From: Prochlorothrix hollandica PCC 9006 = CALU 1027
GTDB taxonomy: Bacteria > Cyanobacteriota > Cyanobacteriia > Prochlorotrichales > Prochlorotrichaceae
DNA length: 46,405 nucleotides
Direction: 5' to 3'
Assembly (NCBI RefSeq): GCF_000332315.1
Contig: NZ_KB235941.1
Coordinates: 1,016,459-1,062,863, forward strand
Part shown: positions 15,952 to 24,868 of the stretch, piece by piece
Position numbering within the stretch: the stretch's first letter is position 1
Layout: every line of letters starts with the position of its first letter
Made by a program: the position numbers and the translations under genes
Notes under the pieces: model-generated
What the model saw: the letters and a program-made list of their open reading frames with translations, nothing else
What the model was told of the DNA's origin: nothing
The model's database searches: none

Positions 15952-17358
15952 TTAGTAATCGTAGTAAACCCGCGCATTTTTTAAGCCCGCATTGTGCAAG
16001 CTAGCCTCCGCCACCGTGGCCTGGTTACGGCTGGGGAACGGACCCACCGCCAGGAACGTACCCAGGCGAGAGGATCGGGGTTGTAAAGACGAGTTGGATA
16101 ACCCGGACTGCATCACCAAGCTAGCAATCTCTGGCATGGACTCAGGGGCACTGGGAATGGCGATGTAGTAGGACTTGATGGGAACGCCGGAGCCAGGACC
16201 AAAGGCTGGCATCCCAGAGGCGGGGGGAGGAGAGCCGTAGGGAATGGTGAAGGGCTGGGAGTTGCTGGGGCTGGCAGGGTTCAGGAATGGGGCGGCAGGG
16301 ACAGAGGAGTTGGCAACAGGGTCCGTGGCGATCGGTGCAGAAAACCCGTTAGCAGGAAAACCTGTCGCGGGAAACCCGTTCGCGGGAAAACCTGTGGCGG
16401 GAAAAGCCGGGAACGGTGTGGCAGGAGGCAGGGCACCATTGAACCCACTGGGTAAGGCGGCGCTAGGTAAGGCAGCGCTAGGTAAGGCAGCACTAGGTAA
16501 GGCAGCGCTAGGGAAACTAGCATCGGGTAAGGCAGCGGCAGGGAACCCTACCCCAGGGATAGGAACGTTGGGAAATCCTGCATTGGGTAACGCACCACCG
16601 GGAAATCCTACATTGGGTAACGCACCACCGGGAAATCCTACATTGGGTAACGCACCACCGGGAAATCCTACATTGGGTAACGCACCACCGGGAAATCCTG
16701 CATTGGGTAACGCACCACTGGGAAATCCTGCATTGGGTAACACACCACCGGGGAAGCCCGTACTGGGGAGAGCCGCACTGGGGAACCGAGGGGCAGGTGA
16801 ACCCAGGCTTGGACCGGATCCCACGGGTAGGGGACCATCCAAGGTTTGGACTGCGGCACCAATGCCCTGGAAGGCCAAGAGGTTCACCTGTGCCTGGGCA
16901 TTGGACTCTGCGAGGAATACACCGGCTTGGATCGATCGCTGGCCATCCAGATCCCGGCGAAATGCCCCCGGCTCAATGCGGCGCACCTGTTGCAGCAACA
17001 GATCACTAAAGCCATTGACAGACACCACATAGCGGGTACCCTGAAGAACAGGGGACACCGAGGCGGAGCTAGGGCTACCGTAGGTCGTGAAGGCGGGGGG
17101 TACGGAAAAGGCGGCATCCTCGGAGCCAGGGGGCAGGGCAGGCACCGACACCGGCAAGATGCTGGGGAGGGCACCGGGTAGGGGTTGCCCAAAGGGAAGG
17201 GTGGTGTTCAGGGGTTGGGCGATCGCGGCCTGACCGCCGCTCAACAAACCGCCGCTCAACAATGCGATGCCCACCCAGCTACGGCCTAATCCAGGGGTCC
17301 AGTGGGCAGGGGTCCAGTGGGGGTGAAGGGATGGGATGGACTGGGGATAACAAACCAT
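15952..17358 (-). CDS. Exported proline/glycine-rich repeat protein with SPOR-like domains
   Basis: From the ATG at 17358 the protein has 468 residues; a TTG twelve codons further upstream is possible. A hydrophobic segment ending in GGQAAIAQ near residues 32-48 looks like a signal peptide with an Ala-X-Ala type cleavage site. Two SPOR-like stretches are seen. One lies after the signal (YVVSVNGFSDLLLQQVRRIEP...QAGVF) and one at the C-terminus (SYYIAIPS...FLAVGPFPSRNQATVAEASL...ARVYYDY). Between them is a long run of near-identical ten-residue repeats (GFPGGALPNV type), then five-residue SAALP repeats. SPOR domains bind denuded peptidoglycan, so an envelope role is likely. The repeats resemble a flexible or elastic spacer. 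Confidence 0.7.
   Translation of the reverse strand: MVCYPQSIPSLHPHWTPAHWTPGLGRSWVGIALLSGGLLSGGQAAIAQPLNTTLPFGQPLPGALPSILPVSVPALPPGSEDAAFSVPPAFTTYGSPSSASVSPVLQGTRYVVSVNGFSDLLLQQVRRIEPGAFRRDLDGQRSIQAGVFLAESNAQAQVNLLAFQGIGAAVQTLDGPLPVGSGPSLGSPAPRFPSAALPSTGFPGGVLPNAGFPSGALPNAGFPGGALPNVGFPGGALPNVGFPGGALPNVGFPGGALPNAGFPNVPIPGVGFPAAALPDASFPSAALPSAALPSAALPSAALPSGFNGALPPATPFPAFPATGFPANGFPATGFPANGFSAPIATDPVANSSVPAAPFLNPASPSNSQPFTIPYGSPPPASGMPAFGPGSGVPIKSYYIAIPSAPESMPEIASLVMQSGLSNSSLQPRSSRLGTFLAVGPFPSRNQATVAEASLHNAGLKNARVYYDY
16440..16780 (-). repeat. In-frame coding repeats: 15-bp and 30-bp arrays
   Basis: Within the SPOR-like gene, a 15-bp array (GGTAAGGCAGCGCTA, about 16450-16515) is followed by a 30-bp array. 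That array has about six units, such as the one starting CGCACCACCGGGAAATCC, between about 16571 and 16750. Units are identical or nearly so at the DNA level, which indicates recent expansion or gene conversion. Both periods keep the reading frame. Confidence 0.9.
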
Positions 17359-17659
17359 GGCAGGGGAGGCAATAGCAATAAGTTCAAGGAACAAATCAGG
17401 GGATCACGGGGATAACTACTTAGGCTGCGGTGGCCACTAGACCGGGGACTACCCCAGAAGCCCCAAAAGTGCCTCAACTGTAAGACCCTTTGGCGGGATT
17501 GACAAGGGACTGGGGAAAAAAGTTGGAAGATGGCAAAAGCCAGGGATGGCTGGGGTGATTTTGGGGAATTGTGACCCTCCATAACCCTGGGAAATTCTGG
17601 TTCTAGCCCCGATCGATCGTCTGGATCGATCACCTGAATCGATCACCTGAATCCGTTGG

Positions 17660-17856
17660 GTAATTATTCAGGGGTCCAGAGAAAAATGAGGATTTCAGGC
17701 TCTAGACAACAGACCTTAGGCGATTTGAGAGGATCCATTGCATTGGGGTGGGTTCACCGATTTTGGTAGGGGCAATCCCCCCGTGGTTGCCCCGGCTGTG
17801 GGTTGCCAAGAGGGTCGGCACGGGGGCAAGAACCCGACCCGAAGTCGATGGTTCCA
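17660..17856 (-). repeat. MITE family A, truncated copy, reverse orientation
   Basis: It starts with the terminal sequence GTAATTATTCAGGGG at 17660 and aligns along its length with the reverse complement of the intact element at 24093-24375. The match is lost after about 17856, so the distal end is missing. The 300 bases between it and the start of the SPOR-like gene contain a 16-bp direct repeat (GATCGATCACCTGAAT type, 17623-17653) and nothing else I can identify. Confidence 0.85.
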
Positions 17857-17980
17857 AGGTGAAATGCATACCGTGGCCAGCCACGTTGGCCAGATCTATC
17901 GCTAGCCACGTTATGCATAATAAAAGATGACAACAGAATTTGATATTGACGTTTCTCGATGCCAGTAATACCATAGGGTC

Positions 17981-18868
17981 ATGAGAACGCTGCAACAACT
18001 AGCCCAAGAAAATCCCCACTGGTCTTTGGATCAGCTTGTTAAGATCCTCAATGCCCTATTGCCCAACTTTCTTCCCGATCGCCCTAGCACCGATCGCCCT
18101 AGCACCGATTCCCCATCCCTAGGCTCCAAAACCCTAGGCTCCAAAACCCCCCATGGGGTGCGGGATGGCATCACCCCCCGTCTCGTGCGCCACTACACCA
18201 CCCAAGGTTTGGTGGATGAACCCCTGAAGGATGGCCGATCGGCCCGCTATACCTACCGCCATCTGCTGCAATTATTGGTGGTGCGGCGGCTGTTGCGGGA
18301 GGGCTATGGCACCAGTGTTTTGCAGCCCCTATTGGCCCAGAAAACCACGGCGGAGTTGGAGGCACTGCTCCAGGGAGGGGTGCAATTAACGGTGACCCCT
18401 GCCAATCCAGCCCTATCGTTTTTGGAGGATATCCGCCAACGATCGCGCCAAATCGCCCCGCCACCAGGGACGACCCCAGCCCTGCCCACACCAGCGACTT
18501 TCCAGCCCTTAGGCCCGATAGATCCCAGCTACGATCTGGATCTCCTCGATCCGGGTGATTTCGATTCCCTCGATGCGTTGGATCTGGATGATCAGGGTCT
18601 GGCTGATTTCGAGGATCTAACGCCAGATTCCTTAGCAGACGCTGGGGATCGATCGGCGGAACCGTTGCCATGGGAGACCAGCCTGGATCCCCTGACCACC
18701 AACCCCACGCCACGGGATGATGCTGCTAGCCACTGGACGCGGCTTGAGGTGTTACCGGGTTTGGAAGTGAGCCTACGGCGGGGGGTGACCCTGCCCCGCA
18801 GTCCCCAGGAACGGCAAAATCTGGCGGCGGCGATCGTGGCCATCCTCGATCGTCTCGATCCCCTTTAG
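17981..18868 (+). CDS. MerR-like helix-turn-helix regulator
   Basis: The 295-residue protein has a MerR-type winged helix at about residues 63-110 (ITPRLVRHYTTQGLVDEP...SARYTYRHLLQLLVVRRLLREG). It is preceded by a helical N-terminal segment and a repeat-bearing linker (DRPSTDRPSTD and LGSKTLGSKT). The middle is an acidic, Asp/Leu-rich, probably disordered region (about 170-225). The conserved-looking end contains LEVLPGLEVSLRRGV and a final helix. There is no metal-binding Cys cluster, so it is not a metal sensor of the classic type. It lies 132 bases upstream of the VWA-macro gene on the same strand and probably regulates or works with it. The ATG was chosen because it begins the helical segment. 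Confidence 0.75.
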   Translation: MRTLQQLAQENPHWSLDQLVKILNALLPNFLPDRPSTDRPSTDSPSLGSKTLGSKTPHGVRDGITPRLVRHYTTQGLVDEPLKDGRSARYTYRHLLQLLVVRRLLREGYGTSVLQPLLAQKTTAELEALLQGGVQLTVTPANPALSFLEDIRQRSRQIAPPPGTTPALPTPATFQPLGPIDPSYDLDLLDPGDFDSLDALDLDDQGLADFEDLTPDSLADAGDRSAEPLPWETSLDPLTTNPTPRDDAASHWTRLEVLPGLEVSLRRGVTLPRSPQERQNLAAAIVAILDRLDPL

Positions 18869-18921
18869 AACCAAACCTAAACACTTAAGACACCACTCAT
18901 AAGCACGGGTTGATTTATATT

Positions 18922-18970
18922 TTGCCCGTAATTCTGCCCGTAATTCTGCCCGTAATTCTGCCCGTAATTA
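18922..18970 (+). repeat. 12-bp tandem repeat between the MerR-like and VWA-macro genes
   Basis: The unit CCCGTAATTCTG is repeated about four times. It sits in the 132-base spacer, 30 bases upstream of the next start codon, so changes in copy number would alter the leader of that gene. Confidence 0.9.
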
Positions 18971-19000
18971 ACTAAAACAAAAAGCCAGGACGCTTAAACC

Positions 19001-20899
19001 ATGCAACCTAAAATTGAATTAATCCCCCTTAAACCAGCCCTTTGTCCCCAGATTGCCAGCACATTAGATGTATTGGTGCGCATTACCCCCCCAGCCTTAG
19101 CCACACCCACGGAACGACCCGACTTAAACCTGAGCCTTGTTCTCGATCGATCCGGCTCCATGGGGGGACATAACAAAATGCCCTATGCCAAGGCCGCAGC
19201 CCAGTATGCCGTAGAGCAATTGGCCCTGGGCGATCGGGTCAGTGTAGTCACCTTTGATAACCAGGTGGAAACCCCCATACCCAGCACCCTAGCGGGCCGC
19301 AAAGAAGTCATCATCAATGCCATCCAGGCGATTCAGCCACGGGGTAGCACTGCCCTCCATGCCGGTTGGCTAGAAGGGGGGATGCAGGTGAGCCAGCACC
19401 TGAAACCGGAGCATCTGAATCGGGTGATGCTACTATCCGATGGCCAAGCCAATGTGGGGGAAACCAACCCCGATGTGATCGGCCAAGATGTGCGAGGTTT
19501 GGCGCAACGGGGGGTCAGCACCACAACCCTGGGGGTGGGGGATGACTATGACGAAATCCTCTTGGAGGCGATCGCTGCTAGTGGGGATGGCAGCTACTAC
19601 TACATTGCCAGCCCCGATCAGTTACCGGACATTTTCCAGCAGGAACTCCAGGGACTGATGGCCACCCTGGGGCGTAACGTGCGCCTAGGGGCTGAACTGG
19701 CTCCGGGGGTGGTGTTACTGGACTGTTTTAATGACTTCAAAACCCTAGCCACTGGGGACTATAGTCTCCCCAACTTAATTGCTGAGAGTCCGTTTACTGC
19801 AGCTTTACGGCTCCAAATACCCATCCAGACGGGAGAACCCCTAGATTGGCTCGCCCAGGTTAAATTAACCTGGAATGATGTGGAAACCGGGGCCGAACTG
19901 ACCACCGTCATCACCCTAGCCCTGCCCTGGGTTAGCCAAGGGGAGTGGGAGGCACTGCCCTTTAATGGGGAGGTGCAGCAGGAAGTAGCTGTGCTGACGG
20001 TGGCGCGGGCTAAGAAAGAGGCGGCTAGTCAAGCAAAACGGGGCGAGTATGGGGCAGCGATGGCCAGTATCAGAATGGCCCAGGCAGATTTCCAGGATGT
20101 CTGTTTTTCCATGGATACAGAGGTGGCGGACGGGGAACTGTTGGCCCTGGCGGATTTGGCGGAAGACCTAGAAGCCCAGAACTACAGCACCTTTACCAAG
20201 CGCAGCCATTATGAGTCCCACCTGCGGGGGCGAGGATCGAGCCAGAGCCAGTACCAGGACTATCAAAAGCAACGGAGCCAACAGGGGTCCAGTGGTCAGG
20301 GCAGTGGCACCAGCCTCCCCGCCCAGGGACAGTCTGGCAGCAGTCGGAGTGTCATCCCGGCCCACACCCTGCAAGATCAGGTGCAGCAGGGAGTCATTCA
20401 GGCGATATTAGGGGATATCACCAAAATTCCAGCCGATGCCATCGTTAACGCTACTAATTCCCTGCTCACAGGTTCCACAGGGGTGGATGCGGCCCTACAC
20501 CGGGCAGCGGGATCGGGATTGCAGGCGGAATGTCGGCAGTTACGGGAGTGTCCGGTGGGGCAGGCGGTGGTCACCAATGCCTATTTATTACCGGCCCGGT
20601 GGGTCATTCACACCCCAGGACCGGCATGGCAGGGGGGGCACCAAGGGGAGGAAAATCTCCTGCGCAGTTGCTATGGGCAGAGTCTGCGGCTGGCGTTGCA
20701 ACAGGGGGCTAAAAGCATCACTTTTCCAGCAATTTCCACGGGTGCCCTGGGGTTTCCCCTGGATCGGGCGGCGGCGATCGCCATCAAGGCCGTCAGTGAG
20801 TTCCTCTTGCGCTATCCGGCGATCCAACAGGTGACCTTTGTGTGTTTTGATCAAACCACCCTAGCAGCCTATCAAACGCGGCTCCCACATCTCTCCTAA
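19001..20899 (+). CDS. VWA domain-macro domain fusion protein
   Basis: The 632-residue protein has no signal peptide. Residues about 40-220 form a von Willebrand A domain with a complete metal site: DRSGS (Asp49, Ser51, Ser53), Thr117 in RGSTALHAG and Asp147 in LLSDGQ. A beta-rich and helical middle part (220-400) resembles that of bacterial VWA proteins, followed by a Gln/Ser/Gly-rich linker (about 408-455). Residues about 463-630 are a macro domain, with GDITKIPADAIVNATN, GVDAALHRAAG and the phosphate loop AISTGALGFPLDRAA. Macro domains bind or hydrolyse ADP-ribose derivatives. The residue set looks competent for ligand binding. The pairing with VWA is unusual to me. The MerR-like gene upstream is the likely partner. 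Confidence 0.9.
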   Translation: MQPKIELIPLKPALCPQIASTLDVLVRITPPALATPTERPDLNLSLVLDRSGSMGGHNKMPYAKAAAQYAVEQLALGDRVSVVTFDNQVETPIPSTLAGRKEVIINAIQAIQPRGSTALHAGWLEGGMQVSQHLKPEHLNRVMLLSDGQANVGETNPDVIGQDVRGLAQRGVSTTTLGVGDDYDEILLEAIAASGDGSYYYIASPDQLPDIFQQELQGLMATLGRNVRLGAELAPGVVLLDCFNDFKTLATGDYSLPNLIAESPFTAALRLQIPIQTGEPLDWLAQVKLTWNDVETGAELTTVITLALPWVSQGEWEALPFNGEVQQEVAVLTVARAKKEAASQAKRGEYGAAMASIRMAQADFQDVCFSMDTEVADGELLALADLAEDLEAQNYSTFTKRSHYESHLRGRGSSQSQYQDYQKQRSQQGSSGQGSGTSLPAQGQSGSSRSVIPAHTLQDQVQQGVIQAILGDITKIPADAIVNATNSLLTGSTGVDAALHRAAGSGLQAECRQLRECPVGQAVVTNAYLLPARWVIHTPGPAWQGGHQGEENLLRSCYGQSLRLALQQGAKSITFPAISTGALGFPLDRAAAIAIKAVSEFLLRYPAIQQVTFVCFDQTTLAAYQTRLPHLS

Positions 20900-20919
20900 C
20901 CCATCTCCTAACCCATCTC

Positions 20920-22206
20920 CTAGGCATGGCGGAAATAGCGGTGGGTTCCCTTCGCTTCCACGGTTTCCCCCAGACGGTTGAGGGCGTGGACATAGGCCGC
21001 CGATCGCACCGAAATACTCTCCTGTTGTGAGATGCACCACATTGCTTCCGTTTCCTCCACCATTTTCTGTTGAAGCTGGTTATGCACCTCTGCCCCGCTC
21101 CAGTACAAGCCGTTGCGGTTTTGCACCCACTCAAAGTAACTCACCGTTACCCCCCCCGCATTGACCAAAATATCGGGAATCACGTAAATATTGCGGGATT
21201 CCAAAATTTGATCAGCGGCAAAGGTTACCGGACCATTAGCCACTTCAAACACATACTTGGCTTGGATTTGGTGGGCATTGTCCGCTGTGATTTGCCCTTC
21301 TAGGGCGGCGGGAATCAGCACATCTACATCCAAGGCAAGTAACTGTTCGTTGGTGATCACCTCATGTTCCACAATGCCGCAGACACTGCCAGCACAATAG
21401 ACGGCCTTCACCCCCTCGCGGGTTGATTCTTTATGCTGGCGAATGCTGGGGATATCTAAACCTTGCTTGCTATAGATTCCCCCCTGGGAATCACTGACCG
21501 CCACGACTCGATAGCCCGCCTCCGCCAGAAGTTCAGCAATGATGCTGCCGGCATTCCCAAACCCCTGCACTGCAACGGTGGTCTCGGCGGGACGACGATC
21601 GAACTTGGGCATAAGGGTTTGGATCACAAAAAAGGCACCCATGGCCGTGGCCGATTCTCGCCCCTGGCTCCCCCCCACGGCTAAGGGCTTGCCCGTCACC
21701 ACCCCAGGACTGTACTGGCGGCGGATAATGCTATATTGATCCATCATCCAACTCATGATGCGGGCGTTGGTGTAGACATCGGGGGCCAGAATATCGACAT
21801 CGGGACCGATAAAGTCGGCGATCGCGTCAATATAACCCCGGCTCAACCGCTCCACCTCCATGGGAGACAGGGTTTTGGGATTGACCGTAATGCCCCCCTT
21901 GCCGCCCCCAAAGGGCAGATTGACTGCCGCGCACTTAAAGGTCATCCAAAAGGCTAGGGATTGGACTTCATCCAGATTCACCCCCGGATGGAAACGCACG
22001 CCCCCTTTGGCCGGTCCCCGACTATCGTCATAGCGCACGCGGTAGCCCTGGAAAACCTCCAGGGAACCATCATCCCGTCGCAGGGGAATGGACACCGTTA
22101 AACTGGCCTTGGGTGCCCGGAGCCGGGTGATCAGATCATCGGAGACAGTGGCATGTTTGATGGCGAGATCGAGGTGTTTGCTCGCATCGGAGAGAAGGGT
22201 AGACAT
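20920..22206 (-). CDS. gdhA: Glu/Leu/Phe/Val dehydrogenase (glutamate dehydrogenase)
   Basis: From the ATG at 22206 the enzyme has 428 residues, the usual length. It interconverts glutamate and 2-oxoglutarate plus ammonia. Substrate and catalytic lysines are visible in WMTFKCAAVNLPFGGGKGG (Lys91 and Lys103), and the dinucleotide-binding loop is VAVQGFGNAGS. Upstream in-frame codons would add 44 residues, but these run through a TCGATCCATC tandem repeat (about 22253-22281) and are unlike the family, so I reject them. It is convergent with the VWA-macro gene, with 20 bases between stops that contain a 12-bp repeat. Coenzyme preference cannot be read with confidence. Confidence 0.92.
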   Translation of the reverse strand: MSTLLSDASKHLDLAIKHATVSDDLITRLRAPKASLTVSIPLRRDDGSLEVFQGYRVRYDDSRGPAKGGVRFHPGVNLDEVQSLAFWMTFKCAAVNLPFGGGKGGITVNPKTLSPMEVERLSRGYIDAIADFIGPDVDILAPDVYTNARIMSWMMDQYSIIRRQYSPGVVTGKPLAVGGSQGRESATAMGAFFVIQTLMPKFDRRPAETTVAVQGFGNAGSIIAELLAEAGYRVVAVSDSQGGIYSKQGLDIPSIRQHKESTREGVKAVYCAGSVCGIVEHEVITNEQLLALDVDVLIPAALEGQITADNAHQIQAKYVFEVANGPVTFAADQILESRNIYVIPDILVNAGGVTVSYFEWVQNRNGLYWSGAEVHNQLQQKMVEETEAMWCISQQESISVRSAAYVHALNRLGETVEAKGTHRYFRHA

Positions 22207-22333
22207 AGGGATAAGGGACCATAAAGGGGAGCTATCAAGACTCTCGGGCACCTCGATCCATCTCGATCCATCTCGATCCATTGAGTTGGCCGCCGAAGCC
22301 GCCCGCCACAACCCCGATGCTTGGGTTAGGGGT

Positions 22334-22410
22334 ATCAACTTAAGCCGGGACAGTGGGGTGCGTTCCGCACTGTCCCGTTACTCTTGTCCCGCTTTCAGCG
22401 GTAGCCCTGG
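22334..22410 (+). repeat. Dispersed palindromic repeat, family D, copy 2
   Basis: This is the best-kept copy. ATCAACTTAAGCC leads into CGGGACAGTG, a short loop and CACTGTCCCG, then CTTGTCCCGCTTTCAGCGGTAG. The inverted repeat forms a strong hairpin. Related copies lie at 7910, 37667 and 40290. Confidence 0.85.
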
Positions 22411-22525
22411 GTTGGTACAGGGGCGAGAATTGGGATTTTTCGAGGTGCCTTCTCTTTGATCTTAGGATTTTATGTATTGAAAGATACAATATTTACATTA
22501 CTTCACGGAATAGGCGGGCCACTCA

Positions 22526-22772
22526 GTAGCTATTCAGGGGGGGACGAAGTTAGTAGGGTTTCAGCCCGACGATCGCCGGTCAGGACCGTCTCAAAGGGGT
22601 TCAGTTTACTGGGGAACCCTCGACCTCGGGTAGGGTTCTTGCCCCCGTGCCGACCCTCTTGGCGACCCACAGCCGGGGCAACCACGGGGGGATTGCCCCT
22701 ACCAAAATCGGGGAATCTGCTAATGGGAAAAGGCGGCGCAGTCGTCCCCTACAACCCTGATTCTCCCGTTGG
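22526..22772 (+). repeat. MITE family A, copy with damaged right end
   Basis: It begins GTAGCTATTCAGGGGG, one base different from the left end of the intact element at 24093. It is nearly identical to that element for about 200 bases and diverges near CTCCCGT (22772). The right inverted end is missing. Just beyond it, GTTGGCACC and GGTGCCCAAC (about 22774-22810) form a separate inverted repeat. Confidence 0.88.
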
Positions 22773-22885
22773 CACCTAGACAACATTGGGAATTATTCAC
22801 GGTGCCCAACGATTCTAGGGGATCCCCAGTTTAGGATGGGACTGGTCTCCAGATCTAGACAACGCTTAGTGATAGGATTGAGGAA

Positions 22886-23092
22886 GTGCCTTGGATCACG
22901 ATCCGCACCACCCCCAACCGCTGGGAAGCAGAACTGGTTCAGCAAATGCTGGATGCCCAGGATATTCCTAGTCGGATTATTGACCTGGGAGCACCCACCT
23001 ACCTCTGTGTGGGCGGGCCGACGGCGGTGCAGGTTTTGTCTCAAGACCGCTGGACTGCGCTCCTGCTGCTGAGCACCCCAGAAGGGGAGTAG
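22886..23092 (+). CDS. Small DUF2007-like protein
   Basis: The 68-residue product begins at a GTG ([21 protein letters not shown]) with an AGGATTGAGG ribosome-site-like stretch upstream. The pattern of a beta strand, a helix running from [10 protein letters not shown], then short strands ([22 protein letters not shown]) fits the DUF2007 small alpha-beta fold. I recall close cyanobacterial relatives. DUF2007 proteins are called putative signal-transducing proteins, but no function is established. It lies 46 bases upstream of accD on the same strand and may be cotranscribed with it. Confidence 0.7.
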   Translation: MPWITIRTTPNRWEAELVQQMLDAQDIPSRIIDLGAPTYLCVGGPTAVQVLSQDRWTALLLLSTPEGE

Positions 23093-23138
23093 ACTCCGCT
23101 TCGGCTCCATGACCCCCGTTCTTTTACTGTTTGCGCCC

Positions 23139-24071
23139 ATGTCCCTATTTGATTGGTTTGCGAATCGCCAGAAAAACGAGCCGATACAGCATCCGGTGCA
23201 GCCAGAGCGAGAGATTTCCGATGGACTCTGGACAAAGTGCGAATCCTGCGGTGTTTTGGCCTATTCCAAGGATCTCCGGGCCAATCAAATGGTTTGCCCT
23301 GACTGTGATCACCACAACCGCGTTTACAGCCCTGAGCGCATTCGCCAATTGATCGATGCCGACACCTGGTATCCCCTCAATGAACAGATAACCCCTACGG
23401 ATCCCCTGGGGTTTCGCGATCGCAAGGCCTATGCCGATCGCATCCGGGAAACCCAGGATAAAACCCGCCTCTCCGATGCTGTGCAAACGGGTCTGGGGAG
23501 GCTGGAGGGGTTGCCCGTGGCCCTGGGGGTGATGGATTTTCGCTTTATGGGGGGCAGTATGGGATCCGTGGTGGGGGAAAAGCTCACCCGCCTCATTGAA
23601 ACCGCCACCGCCGAACGGGTGCCTGTCATTATTGTCTGCGCTTCTGGGGGAGCCAGGATGCAGGAGGGCATGTTGAGCCTGATGCAAATGGCCAAGATTT
23701 CGGGAGCCTTGGAGCGCCACCGCAGCCAGCGATTGCTATATTTGCCCATCCTGACCCACCCCACCACGGGCGGCGTAACCGCTAGTTTTGCCATGTTGGG
23801 GGATTTAATCCTGGCGGAACCCAAGGCACTGATTGGTTTTGCGGGGCGACGGGTCATTGAACAAACCCTACGGGAAAAGCTCCCCAGTGACTTCCAGACG
23901 GCGGAATATTTGCAGCACCATGGGTTTGTGGATGTGATTGTGTCCCGCACCCAACTGAAGAAGACTCTGGCCACCCTGATCCAAATGCACCAACCGATCC
24001 CCCGTCCCACCCCCCCGCTGCACGTCCCCGATCATGTGCCCAACCTGACGGCGACGATGGTTCCCGACTAG
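23139..24071 (+). CDS. accD: Acetyl-CoA carboxylase carboxyltransferase subunit beta
   Basis: From the ATG at 23139 ([12 protein letters not shown]) the protein has 310 residues. An N-terminal zinc ribbon is present (Cys34, Cys37, Cys53, Cys56 in WTKCESC and VCPDC). A crotonase-fold carboxyltransferase domain follows, with [27 protein letters not shown] and [15 protein letters not shown]. With AccA it moves the carboxyl group from biotin to acetyl-CoA, the first step of fatty-acid synthesis. A GTG or ATG further upstream would add ten residues not seen in the family. MITE family A inserted 21 bases after the stop codon. Confidence 0.95.
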   Translation: MSLFDWFANRQKNEPIQHPVQPEREISDGLWTKCESCGVLAYSKDLRANQMVCPDCDHHNRVYSPERIRQLIDADTWYPLNEQITPTDPLGFRDRKAYADRIRETQDKTRLSDAVQTGLGRLEGLPVALGVMDFRFMGGSMGSVVGEKLTRLIETATAERVPVIIVCASGGARMQEGMLSLMQMAKISGALERHRSQRLLYLPILTHPTTGGVTASFAMLGDLILAEPKALIGFAGRRVIEQTLREKLPSDFQTAEYLQHHGFVDVIVSRTQLKKTLATLIQMHQPIPRPTPPLHVPDHVPNLTATMVPD

Positions 24072-24092
24072 GAGGGAGAGCAACTTCAGGTG

Positions 24093-24375
24093 GTAACTAT
24101 TCAGGGGGGGACGAAGTTAGTAGGGTTTCAGCCCGACGATCGCCGGTTAGGACCGTCTCAAAGGGGTTCAATTTACTGGGGAACCCTCGACCTCGGGTAG
24201 GGGTCGTGCCCCCGTGCCGACCCTCTTCGTGACCCACAGCCGGGGCAACCACGGGGGGATTGCCCCTACCAAAATCGGGGAATCTGCCAAGGTGAAATAG
24301 ACCCTCTCCCATCGCCTCAGGTCTGTTTTCTGAAGCCTGAAACCCTCATTCTCCCGTGACCCCCTGAATAATTAC
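24093..24375 (+). mobile_element. Intact 283-bp MITE, family A, with 9-bp target duplication
   Basis: The left end GTAACTATTCAGGGGG and right end CCCCCTGAATAATTAC are 16-bp inverted repeats with one mismatch. The element is flanked on both sides by the same nine bases, CTTCAGGTG (24084-24092 and 24376-24384), which is a target-site duplication. It has no open reading frame of note. Related copies lie at 17660-17856 and 22526-22772. The duplication length points to a DDE transposase partner that makes 9-bp staggered cuts; no such gene is in the window. Just after it, TAGTAGCAACTTTAGTTGCT (24394-24413) is a small palindromic repeat. Confidence 0.93.
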
Positions 24376-24436
24376 CTTCAGGTGTTGGTTTGTAGTAGCA
24401 ACTTTAGTTGCTCTGAAAATCTGGCGGCCAATAGCC

Positions 24437-24814
24437 TTAGGGTAATAAGCCCTCAGGCAGCGGGAGCCAGTGACCATAGGCCAGGGCCGCGATCGCCCCA
24501 CTATAGACCGTGGCACTGCCCAACCCCCACAGCAACTCCTGCTTCAGGTTGCGGGGCCGATCGCCTTGCAAAGCCGCCCTAGCTCCCCACTGCATCATCA
24601 AGATGCCCACCAGATTAGACAGCCAGTAGCCCAAAATAACTCCCGGCACCAGCCATTGCCGATGGCCCCAGGTCACGACCCAGGCAAACCCGTAGGCGAT
24701 CGGCAAGTTAAACACCAGATCATTCCACCAGGACAGGGGCGACAGCAAATAGCCAAAGCCCAACAGAAAACCATTCCAGAGTTTAGACAAAAGAGACATC
24801 AGCCGTGGATTCAT
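24437..24814 (-). CDS. Small membrane protein of unknown function
   Basis: The 125-residue protein has about four hydrophobic segments: around LLGFGYLLSP, LVFNLPIAYGFAWVVTW, VPGVILGYWLSNLVGILMMQW and TVYSGAIAALAYG. The third and fourth are separated by a basic loop (QGDRPRNLKQE). It starts at an ATG. I do not recognise the family; it looks like a cyanobacterial conserved hypothetical protein. Neighbours give no functional hint. Confidence 0.7.
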   Translation of the reverse strand: MNPRLMSLLSKLWNGFLLGFGYLLSPLSWWNDLVFNLPIAYGFAWVVTWGHRQWLVPGVILGYWLSNLVGILMMQWGARAALQGDRPRNLKQELLWGLGSATVYSGAIAALAYGHWLPLPEGLLP

Positions 24815-24868
24815 GGTGACAACAGGCCCAGAGTGGGCAGGGGGAGTTTTTACTTGGGGTGCTTAGCT

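Noticed and set aside
16571-16750. CRISPR-like regular repeats
   Set aside because: They are head-to-tail 30-bp coding repeats in frame within a single protein, without spacers.
20920-22338. Longer glutamate dehydrogenase from an upstream start
   Set aside because: The extra 44 residues run through a tandem repeat and do not resemble the family; the ATG at 22206 gives the normal length.
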